Assembly (NCBI RefSeq): GCF_900143565.1
Contig: NZ_FREX01000018.1
Span: 151-54,428, forward strand
Length of the DNA stretch: 54,278 bases
Source of the DNA: Pseudovibrio sp. Alg231-02
Lineage (GTDB): Bacteria; Pseudomonadota; Alphaproteobacteria; Rhizobiales; Stappiaceae
Direction: 5' to 3'
Part shown: piece by piece, positions 48,041-54,278 of the stretch
Layout: each line of letters begins with the position of its first letter
Numbering within the stretch: the first letter of the stretch is position 1
Made by a program: the position numbers and the translations under genes
Notes under the pieces: model-generated
Database searches by the model: none
Told to the model about the DNA's origin: nothing
Seen by the model: the letters and a program-made list of their open reading frames with translations, nothing else

Positions 48041-48394
48041 TTACTTTGCTTCTGAAGACAGAGCATCAAATGCACTGAGCGCTTCTGCTGCGTACATGAG
48101 AGAAGGCCCCCCACCCATGTAAACAGCAACACCGAGAGCTTCCATCAACTCTTCGCGGGTTACACCATACTTGATGCAGGCTTTTGCATGGTATCCAAGG
48201 CAAGCATCACAGCGTGCAGCAACACCGATGGAGATCGCGATGAGCTCTTTTTGCTTTGGTTCCAGAGCACCGGTTCCAATCGCACTCTTCGCGATCTCAC
48301 CAAATCCCTTCATCACACCAGGAATACCCGGGCGCAGTTCAGCGATGCGACCATCCGTTTGGGTGAGGAATTCTTGCCAATTTTCTACAGCCAT
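48041..48394 (-). CDS. Carboxymuconolactone decarboxylase / AhpD-like protein, 117 aa
   Basis: Small helical protein with the AhpD-type redox motif C-x-x-C-x-x-x-H (Cys62, Cys65, His69 in ARCDACLGYHAKAC), preceded by KELIAISIGVAA. Such proteins act as thiol reductases or peroxide-related enzymes; the full two-Cys motif favours redox activity over decarboxylation. It is divergent from a TetR-type gene, and a 16-bp palindrome lies in the shared intergenic region, so regulation by that protein is likely. Confidence 0.88.
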   Translation of the reverse strand: MAVENWQEFLTQTDGRIAELRPGIPGVMKGFGEIAKSAIGTGALEPKQKELIAISIGVAARCDACLGYHAKACIKYGVTREELMEALGVAVYMGGGPSLMYAAEALSAFDALSSEAK

Positions 48395-48524
48395 GCTTCG
48401 ACTCCTTTTATATTAGATATTACTAATACTAATAATTCGCAAAAATCCAACAATGACTAAAATCAAAGAAATTGCGCTTAGCGCATTAATATCATTCGTG
48501 TTTTTACATAATTTGTCCGTTAAT

Positions 48525-48540
48525 ATGACGCATACGTCAT
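48525..48540. promoter_or_regulatory. Candidate TetR operator
   Basis: ATGACG-CATA-CGTCAT has perfect 6-bp half-sites. It lies between the divergent AhpD-like gene and the TetR gene, 64 nt before the TetR start, where an autoregulatory operator would be expected. Binding by the neighbouring regulator is inference. Confidence 0.5.
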
Positions 48541-48603
48541 TGCAATCTCTACTCAGCTATGATTACTGAAGGAACTCTCGTTTTTTCATTTTCGGAAATT
48601 GAT

Positions 48604-49203
48604 ATGTCCATCGCAGAAATCCTGACTGCAAAGGGCCGTGCTGCTGACCTGCTCGCTGCCGCCCGTGATGCATTCCTCACCCAAGGGTACAAGAAAACCT
48701 CGGTGAGCGAGATTGCAGATGCCTCAGGTATCTCAATGGCACACATCTATAACTTCTACCCAAGCAAGATAGACCTTGCCTGTGCTGTTGTCGCTGCAGA
48801 GGTGGTGAAGCTGGTTGCGCGCCTTGAAACAGCGACTGACCCCAACGCCAGTGCCTCAGCACGTCTGAGCAAGTTTCTCATGATGGAATTTGAAGAGACT
48901 TATCGCCTGCTGGCACTCAACAAGGGTCTGGCAGACTGCTTGCAGGTGCTGGAACAGAAGCGCCCGGAAGACTTTGAAGAACTGTTCCGGCTTGTGCGAC
49001 AACCAATGCACACCATCCTGCATTCTGGCAACCTTGCTGAGGAATTTGACCTGCGAGAAGTCAGTCAGGTGGCAAGACACATTCACGCTGCGACGATGAA
49101 GTTCCGCTTTCCTCAACTGCACAGCCACGAACCCTATGAGATACAGCGCAAAGAATGCATTGGCGTTATCAAGCTGGTTCTGCGAGGCGTTGAGCGACGC
49201 TAG
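48604..49203 (+). CDS. TetR-family transcriptional regulator, 199 aa
   Basis: The N-terminal helix-turn-helix of TetR proteins is clear: AARDAFLTQGYKKTSVSEIA followed by ASGISMAHIYNFYPSKIDL. The C-terminal ligand domain (about 60-199) is of an unassigned subtype. I chose the ATG at 48604; the in-frame ATG at 48559 would add fifteen atypical residues and leave less room after the palindrome. It probably represses the divergent AhpD-like gene and itself. The inducer is unknown. Confidence 0.88.
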   Translation: MSIAEILTAKGRAADLLAAARDAFLTQGYKKTSVSEIADASGISMAHIYNFYPSKIDLACAVVAAEVVKLVARLETATDPNASASARLSKFLMMEFEETYRLLALNKGLADCLQVLEQKRPEDFEELFRLVRQPMHTILHSGNLAEEFDLREVSQVARHIHAATMKFRFPQLHSHEPYEIQRKECIGVIKLVLRGVERR

Positions 49204-49453
49204 AGAGTTGCTGACTTTTTTGTAAACCCACCATGAGCTCATTGACGGTTTCGTAGGGATTGCAGATATTTACCCCTTGAAACTAAGAAATCAGCACATC
49301 AGCGCTTGTCAATTTCAACTAGCCTTAACGCAAATTTTCCTTTTTAAAATCAAGCATTTATAAAGATCACAGTTCTAGACTTATTTGTATCAAGTTACCT
49401 ATCACGTCTGATTATTTAGCCGTGTCATCCTCTTGCGTATTTTGGGGGAACCA

Positions 49454-50140
49454 ATGAGTCGCTTAAGAGTATTTGCGTTTGCGGTATTGGGATTGCTCGG
49501 CTTCAGCAGCCATTCCTATGCTGTTGAATATCCGCCTGGTGTAGAGGTGGAAGAGCCCTATGAGGTTTACGAGGAAGAAGTTGTCGATGGGCTGATCACC
49601 CCACCTCAATATGACTGGGATGGCTTCTATCTCGGTGTGCAGGGTGGCTGGGCCCGCCTTCATGGCACGAACCGCTTCAACAACAGTGGTACGCAGTATA
49701 ACGGCGGGACCGTTGGGTTATATGGCGGCTACAACTACACTTATCAGAATATTCTGATCGGCGTAGAAGGCGAAGGCGCTTACTGGTCTTTTGGTGAGCG
49801 TTCTCGCGGTGAAATGTCATTGCGCTCTGATTACTTCGCTGCCGCAAAGATCCGGGCCGGCATCACCTACGATTGGTTCATGGCGTATGTGACTGGTGGT
49901 GCAGCTGTTTCCACCTTCCGTGCCTCTAACCCGAATTTCGGTCCTGGCTCCGACAGCAATACCATGCTTGGCTGGGTTGGCGGTGCTGGCCTTGAGATGT
50001 TCGTCACCGAGCGAGTGATTGTACGCCTGGACTATGAGCGCATTGTCTTTCCCGGTCGTAGCTTTACCGTTGGTGGAACGCGCTTCAAGGAAGACATTGA
50101 CAGCGACGCGATCCGGATCGGTGTTTCCTATAAGTTTTAG
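49454..50140 (+). CDS. Outer-membrane beta-barrel porin-like protein (Omp25/31 type), 228 aa
   Basis: The signal peptide MSRLRVFAFAVLGLLGF...SYA is followed by a short Glu-rich segment (YPPGVEVEEPYEVYEEE) and an eight-strand-type barrel. WDGFYLGVQGGWARLHG, GLYGGYNYTYQNILIGVEGEG and the terminal DAIRIGVSYKF, ending in Phe, are typical. This matches the major small barrels of Rhizobiales. The ATG at 49454 has GGGGGA upstream; the 7 codons before it are not a signal peptide. It stands alone and ends in a bidirectional terminator. Confidence 0.87.
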   Translation: MSRLRVFAFAVLGLLGFSSHSYAVEYPPGVEVEEPYEVYEEEVVDGLITPPQYDWDGFYLGVQGGWARLHGTNRFNNSGTQYNGGTVGLYGGYNYTYQNILIGVEGEGAYWSFGERSRGEMSLRSDYFAAAKIRAGITYDWFMAYVTGGAAVSTFRASNPNFGPGSDSNTMLGWVGGAGLEMFVTERVIVRLDYERIVFPGRSFTVGGTRFKEDIDSDAIRIGVSYKF

Positions 50141-50156
50141 GCTATTAGCCTCAAAT

Positions 50157-50194
50157 GAAAAAAGCCGCCTCATTTCAGTGAGGCGGCTTTTCTT
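50157..50194. terminator. Bidirectional terminator between the barrel gene and sdhB
   Basis: AAGCCGCCTCA-TTTCAG-TGAGGCGGCTT is a perfect 11-bp stem with an A-run left and TTTTCTTGATTTT right. Confidence 0.9.
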
Positions 50195-50220
50195 GATTTT
50201 ATAACGTGCTCACACGCTGA

Positions 50221-51003
50221 TTAAACGCGACGCTCGACCATCATCTTCTTGATCTCAGCAATTGCCTTTGCAGGGTTCAGACCCTTTGGACATGCCTGAG
50301 AGCAGTTCATGATGGTGTGGCAGCGGTACAGACGGAACGGATCTTCCAGATTGTCCAGACGCTCACCAGTTGCCTCATCGCGGCTGTCGATCAACCAACG
50401 GTAAGCCTGCAGAAGGACTGCAGGGCCGAGGTAACGATCACCATTCCACCAGTAGCTTGGGCAAGAGGTGGAGCAGCAAGCACACAGAATGCACTCATAA
50501 AGACCATCCAGTTTCTGGCGGTCTTCGTAGGACTGCAGCCATTCTTTTTCAGGCTCAGGTGTCGTGGTTTTCAACCATGGCTCGATAGAGCGATGCTGCG
50601 CGTAGAAACGTGTCAGATCCGGCACAAGGTCCTTCACAACAGGCATGTGTGGCAGAGGGTAGATTTTGACGATCTCGTGAGAGCATTCGTCAGCACCCTT
50701 TGTGCATGCCAGTGTGTTGGTTCCGTCGATGTTCATCGCACAGGATCCGCAGATCCCTTCACGACAAGACCGGCGGAAGGTCAATGTTGGATCGACCTTA
50801 TCCTTGATGTAGATGAGCGCGTCCAGCACCATTGGGCCACAATCGTCCGCATCAACGTAGTAGGTGTCGATGCGTGGATTGCGTCCGTCATCCGGAGACC
50901 AGCGGTAGATGCGGTACTCACGGGTGTTAGTGGCGCCTTCCGGCTTTGGCCAGACTTTGCCCTCTCCCATCCGGGAGTTTTGTGGCAGTTTAAATTCAGC
51001 CAT
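50221..51003 (-). CDS. sdhB: Succinate dehydrogenase iron-sulfur subunit, 260 aa
   Basis: Electron-transfer subunit of complex II. The three clusters are seen: 2Fe-2S in [16 protein letters not shown], 4Fe-4S in [17 protein letters not shown], and 3Fe-4S in [17 protein letters not shown]. The length is normal. It is the last gene of sdhC-sdhD-sdhA-sdhB, 25 nt after sdhA, and is followed by a bidirectional terminator. Confidence 0.97.
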   Translation of the reverse strand: MAEFKLPQNSRMGEGKVWPKPEGATNTREYRIYRWSPDDGRNPRIDTYYVDADDCGPMVLDALIYIKDKVDPTLTFRRSCREGICGSCAMNIDGTNTLACTKGADECSHEIVKIYPLPHMPVVKDLVPDLTRFYAQHRSIEPWLKTTTPEPEKEWLQSYEDRQKLDGLYECILCACCSTSCPSYWWNGDRYLGPAVLLQAYRWLIDSRDEATGERLDNLEDPFRLYRCHTIMNCSQACPKGLNPAKAIAEIKKMMVERRV

Positions 51004-51028
51004 AACAGTTACTCCAGATTTCGGCGCC

Positions 51029-52894
51029 TTAGTAGACGCGGGCTTTCGGTGCGATCTTCTTCATGTCGATGCCACCTTGATCGTAGGTAGTCAGCGGCTC
51101 AAGAACAACCGGACGATAGCTCAAGGTCACCTTACCATCCTCAGAGAGGTGAGAGATGGTGTGCATGCGCCACTCGTCATCATTACGACCACCGAGAGGA
51201 CCATCTTTATAGTCTTCACGAGCATGTGCACCACGGCTCTCTTTACGCGCTTCAGCGCCGTAAACAGTGGTGATTGCATTGGCCATAAGGTTTTCAAGCT
51301 CAAGCGTTTCGACCAGATCAGAGTTCCAAATCATGGAGCTGTCAGAAACGTGCAATTCGCTCATTTCATCCCAGATAGCGGAGATGCGCTTACATCCCTG
51401 CTCCAGGCTTTCCTGAGTACGGAACACAGCCGCATCTTCCTGCATGGTCTTCTGCATCTTGGAGCGCAACTCAGCAGTTGGGGTAGAGCCCTTAGCAAAG
51501 CGCAGCTTATCGAAGCGAGCCATGATTTTCTGACTGGAAGCTTCGTTAGGCTCTGGAATTGGAGCTTCACGATCAACAACTTCACCAGCGCGGATAGCAG
51601 CCGCACGACCAAACACAACAAGATCGATCAGGGAGTTTGAACCGAGGCGGTTTGCACCGTGAACGGACGCACACCCAGCTTCACCAACAGCCATCAGACC
51701 CGGCGCGATAGCGTTTGGATCTTCTTTGGTTGGGTTCAGCACTTCACCCCAATAGTTGGTTGGAATACCACCCATATTGTAGTGAACAGTTGGCAGAACC
51801 GGGATAGGCTCCTTAGTCACGTCAACACCAGCAAAAATGCGTGCGCTTTCGGAGATGCCTGGAAGACGTTCTGCCAGCAGATCTGGATCAAGGTGATCCA
51901 GGTGCAGGAAGATGTGGTCTTTGTTTTTGCCAACGCCACGACCTTCGCGAATTTCCATCGTCATACAACGGGAAACAACATCACGAGAGGCAAGGTCTTT
52001 CGCGGAAGGAGCATAACGCTCCATGAAGCGCTCACCCTCGGAGTTTACGAGGTAACCGCCTTCACCACGCGCACCTTCCGTGATCAAACAGCCTGAGCCG
52101 TAGATACCGGTTGGGTGGAACTGAACGAACTCCATATCCTGCAGAGGCAGACCCGCACGAGCGATCATGCCGCCGCCATCACCTGTACAGGTGTGGGCAG
52201 ATGTTGCGGAGAAGAACGAACGCCCGTAACCACCAGTGGCCAGAACAACCATCTTCGCAGAGAAGCGGTGGATTGTGCCGTCATCGAGGTTCCAGGCAAT
52301 CACGCCCTCACATACGCCCTCTTCTGACATGATCAGATCAAGTGCGAAGTACTCGATGAAGAAATCAGCGTTGTGGCGCAGAGACTGACCATACAGCGTA
52401 TGCAGGATCGCGTGACCAGTCCGGTCAGCAGCAGCACAGGTGCGCTGTACCGGGGGACCTTCACCGTAGTTCTGCATGTGGCCGCCGAATGGGCGCTGAT
52501 AGATCTTGCCTTCTTCCGTACGGGAGAAAGGCACACCGTAGTGCTCAAGCTCATAAACTGCCTTTGGTGCTTCACGCGCGAGGTATTCCATCGCATCCGT
52601 GTCACCGAGCCAATCAGAGCCTTTAACAGTGTCATACATATGCCACTGCCAGCAGTCTGGCGTCATGTTCTTCAAGCTTGCTGCAATACCACCCTGTGCT
52701 GCCACAGTGTGGGAGCGAGTTGGAAACACCTTGGAGATACAAGCTGTTTTCAATCCCTGCTCAGCCATACCGAGCGTTGCCCGAAGGCCAGCACCACCAG
52801 CACCTACAACCACAACGTCAAACTTGTGGTCTACAAACTCATAGGCCTTGCCGCTCTGGCTTGGCGCTGTCGATACACCGGTCTGTTCAACCAT
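51029..52894 (-). CDS. sdhA: Succinate dehydrogenase flavoprotein subunit, 621 aa
   Basis: Oxidises succinate to fumarate with covalently bound [18 protein letters not shown] is the FAD-binding loop, the His that bonds FAD lies in [25 protein letters not shown] is the active-site segment, and the C-terminal [15 protein letters not shown] motif (here [15 protein letters not shown]) is present. The N-terminus is about 15 residues longer than in enterobacteria. It starts 5 nt after the sdhD stop. Confidence 0.97.
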   Translation of the reverse strand: MVEQTGVSTAPSQSGKAYEFVDHKFDVVVVGAGGAGLRATLGMAEQGLKTACISKVFPTRSHTVAAQGGIAASLKNMTPDCWQWHMYDTVKGSDWLGDTDAMEYLAREAPKAVYELEHYGVPFSRTEEGKIYQRPFGGHMQNYGEGPPVQRTCAAADRTGHAILHTLYGQSLRHNADFFIEYFALDLIMSEEGVCEGVIAWNLDDGTIHRFSAKMVVLATGGYGRSFFSATSAHTCTGDGGGMIARAGLPLQDMEFVQFHPTGIYGSGCLITEGARGEGGYLVNSEGERFMERYAPSAKDLASRDVVSRCMTMEIREGRGVGKNKDHIFLHLDHLDPDLLAERLPGISESARIFAGVDVTKEPIPVLPTVHYNMGGIPTNYWGEVLNPTKEDPNAIAPGLMAVGEAGCASVHGANRLGSNSLIDLVVFGRAAAIRAGEVVDREAPIPEPNEASSQKIMARFDKLRFAKGSTPTAELRSKMQKTMQEDAAVFRTQESLEQGCKRISAIWDEMSELHVSDSSMIWNSDLVETLELENLMANAITTVYGAEARKESRGAHAREDYKDGPLGGRNDDEWRMHTISHLSEDGKVTLSYRPVVLEPLTTYDQGGIDMKKIAPKARVY

Positions 52895-52899
52895 CTAGA

Positions 52900-53283
52900 T
52901 CAGCCTCCGAAGCTGATTTTAAGCACTGCAACCACGGAAGCGAGTGCGATAAAAGAAGCGAAGAAAATGTTTCCCATAAGAAGAAGAAGCTTGAGCCCTT
53001 CTGAATGGAAGTAATCTTCGATGATGACTTGCATGCCCAGCTTCATGTGCAGGCAGCCGACCAAGATCACCAAAAGCAGCAAGGTGGAGATGATCGGGTT
53101 TTGAAGTGCTTCAGTGAAACTCGCATAATCAGCACCTTGCAGCGCGATGACGAGGATAACAAAGAAGGAAATAAGGAACACATTTGCTACAGCGGTCAAA
53201 CGCTGGCGCCAGAAATGCGACGTGCCGTCCTTAGCTGAGCCAAGGCCGCGAACTTTCCCGAGCGGAGTGCGCATATCGGTCAT
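52900..53283 (-). CDS. sdhD: Succinate dehydrogenase membrane anchor SdhD, 127 aa
   Basis: Inner-membrane anchor with three hydrophobic segments (around residues 30-50, 60-85 and 100-125). CLHMKLGMQVIIEDYFHSEG carries the conserved His and Asp/Tyr of the quinone/heme region, and an N-terminal cytosolic stretch contains VRGLGSAKDGTSHFW. It lies between sdhC (10 nt upstream) and sdhA. The length is normal. Confidence 0.94.
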   Translation of the reverse strand: MTDMRTPLGKVRGLGSAKDGTSHFWRQRLTAVANVFLISFFVILVIALQGADYASFTEALQNPIISTLLLLVILVGCLHMKLGMQVIIEDYFHSEGLKLLLLMGNIFFASFIALASVVAVLKISFGG

Positions 53284-53293
53284 TGATCTCTCC

Positions 53294-53692
53294 TTAAGCG
53301 ACGATGAAACCGATGATCCAGAGGATCACGGTAAGAGCAACAGAGCCTACGATTGTCGCGCGAGCCATCCAGTTCGCTGCAGACAATTCAAAGCCATGCC
53401 CCATGTCCCAGATGAAGTGACGCAAACCGCCAATCATGTGGTGCACAAGTGCCCATGTGAAGCCGAAGAGGACCAGACGGCCCAGGAAGGAACCGAAAAC
53501 GTCCATTGCGAATTGATAGGACTCAGGACCTGCTGCTGCGCAGATGAGCCAGAACGCCATCAAAATCGTTCCAAAATAAAGCGCCGCCCCGGTGATGCGA
53601 TGTAGAATGGACATCACCATCGTCACGATCGGCTTATAGATCTGAAGATGGGGCGATAATGGCCGGTTGGCCTTGAGGTCAGCGTTCGCCAT
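53294..53692 (-). CDS. sdhC: Succinate dehydrogenase cytochrome b556 subunit SdhC, 132 aa
   Basis: Heme- and quinone-binding anchor. RPLSPHLQIYKP and SILHRITGAALYFG are family signatures, and the heme-ligand region is HHMIGGLRHFIWDMGHG. Three membrane segments are visible. GGGAGAGAG precedes the ATG. It is the first gene of the operon; a 22-bp palindrome lies 27-48 nt upstream of its start and is probably part of its control region. Confidence 0.95.
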   Translation of the reverse strand: MANADLKANRPLSPHLQIYKPIVTMVMSILHRITGAALYFGTILMAFWLICAAAGPESYQFAMDVFGSFLGRLVLFGFTWALVHHMIGGLRHFIWDMGHGFELSAANWMARATIVGSVALTVILWIIGFIVA

Positions 53693-53718
53693 AAATCTCT
53701 CTCCCGTCCCTGGTTACA

Positions 53719-53740
53719 GTTACGCTTACGTAAACGTAAC
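53719..53740. promoter_or_regulatory. Palindromic site upstream of sdhC, proximal copy
   Basis: GTTACGCTTACGTAAACGTAAC is a 22-bp palindrome with one mismatched pair. It is positioned where a promoter or operator for sdhC would lie. The core TTACGTAA recurs 260-270 nt further up. Confidence 0.6.
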
Positions 53741-54137
53741 AAAACAAGGCGTTGTATGAGGTTCTAATACCTTCAGTTTCGGGGTGCGTCAAAGCATCCT
53801 ATGCGACTAAATGCTTTTTCTACTAGGTTTGCCCTTAAAATTGGCCGAAATGATTAGATTTTGCGGTGTAAATTTTGTTGGTTTCTACCCGATCAAGTAA
53901 CAAGAATCTGGTAGTTTATTATCTTGAGTTTTGTAGTCATATTTTAATTTGCTGAAATTGTGAGAAATTTTTCAGAAAATCACTTAAAGTCAAATTACGT
54001 TTACGTAAACTTTATTTAATGTGAGCGAGCTGACGCGACCCTCTACTTCAAATTTAGAGCAGCCGATCTTGATTTCCAGTTTAGGCACCTATCCCGTGCT
54101 CTATTCACTGGTAAAAAGAGGCGGAGCAGGTGTGGCC
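53741..54137. other. Upstream region of the sdh operon
   Basis: No gene is supported here. The stretch is AT-rich to about 54000 and contains the distal palindromic site at 53995. From about 54020 to the IS6 end the composition is more mixed and I recognise nothing. Confidence 0.4.
53995..54010. promoter_or_regulatory. Palindromic site upstream of sdhC, distal copy
   Basis: TTACGTTTACGTAAAC contains the perfect 12-bp palindrome GTTTACGTAAAC (53999-54010) and shares the TTACG-TTACGTAA pattern with the proximal copy. Together they look like two sites for one dimeric regulator. Confidence 0.55.
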
Positions 54138-54278
54138 GGCCCTGTTGCAAATACTATTCGGATGCCGGATGTTTGGGTAAAGCAAGAGGTATTCCAGTGA
54201 GCGGTGATTTCAAATGGCGGCATTATCGTGGGGAAGTCATCCTGTGAGCTGTGCGGTGGTATTGTCGCTACGGGATTA
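54138..54278 (+). mobile_element. IS6-family insertion sequence, left end (runs off window)
   Basis: GGCCCTGTTGCAAA at 54138-54151 is a close match to the IS26/IS6-family terminal inverted repeat (GGCACTGTTGCAAA). It is followed at the usual distance by the start of the transposase frame at 54197. The right end lies outside the window. Confidence 0.85.
54197..54278 (+). pseudogene. IS6-family transposase, 5' part with in-frame stop
   Basis: From a GTG at 54197 the frame reads MSGDFKWRHYRGEVIL, stop, AVRWYCRYGI, the characteristic N-terminus of IS6-family transposases (usually FKWRHYxxExIL-W-AVRWYCRY). A TGA at 54245-54247 stands where Trp (TGG) is expected, so the copy is inactivated by one base change. 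It is also cut by the window end, so whether the rest is intact is unknown. Confidence 0.85.

Overview
The window is a chromosomal segment of an alphaproteobacterium, most likely of the order Hyphomicrobiales (Rhizobiales). This rests on gene order. The block pckA / chvI-chvG-hprK-EIIA-ptsH-ahcY-divL-tsaE, the block mdh-sucCD-sucAB-lpdA, an sdhCDAB operon, an Omp25/31-type barrel, an Omp19/Inh-type lipoprotein and a GcrA-like peptide are all hallmarks of that group. A marine Stappiaceae genus such as Pseudovibrio is my guess; it rests on overall protein flavour and not on a search.

Layout. 1-2.7 kb: accessory edge with a small unknown ORF, dispersed palindromic repeats (GTCATCCCGG type) and an apparently intact IS481-family element. 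2.7-14 kb (minus strand): peptidoglycan sugar salvage (murU, a tsaE-amgK fusion), the tyrosine-type pseudokinase-like DivL, ahcY, a Nudix hydrolase, the nitrogen-type PTS proteins (HPr, EIIA), a short HPr kinase and the ChvG/ChvI envelope-stress two-component system. 14.4-19.5 kb (plus): pckA, an XdhC protein with a molybdopterin-binding/MocA-like fusion, and a 71-aa GcrA-like peptide. 19.7-27 kb (minus): ATP synthase F1 operon atpHAGDC, then priA upstream of it. 27.2-34 kb (mostly plus): transaldolase, a transglutaminase-like protein, endonuclease I, a two-HKD phospholipase D-like protein, xerC, a TPP riboswitch with thiM-thiE, and a secreted unknown. 34-45 kb (minus): mdh, sucC, sucD, sucA, sucB, lpdA and zapE. 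45-50 kb: small accessory genes, including two proteins that look like degenerate enzymes, an AhpD-like protein divergent from a TetR regulator, and an outer-membrane barrel. 50.2-53.7 kb (minus): sdhCDAB. The right edge enters an IS6-family element whose transposase already carries an in-frame stop.

Functionally the window is mostly core carbon and energy metabolism: the TCA cycle from 2-oxoglutarate to oxaloacetate, gluconeogenesis through PckA and ATP synthase. With it come the global regulators known to coordinate these in rhizobia-like bacteria (ChvGI, PTS-Ntr) and a cell-cycle hub protein (DivL).

No CRISPR array, rRNA, recognisable tRNA, prophage or convincing new defence system was seen. 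The most interesting unexplained signals are: (i) stem-loops or dyads in every non-overlapping junction of the mdh-suc-lpd cluster; (ii) a compact three-stem fold at 273-354 and another nested inverted-repeat region at 29685-29741; (iii) paired TTACGTAA-core palindromes upstream of sdhC; (iv) two pseudoenzyme-like proteins (a phosphatase fold without its arginine and a nucleotidyltransferase fold without its GS/DxD residues); and (v) a stand-alone GcrA-tail-like peptide.
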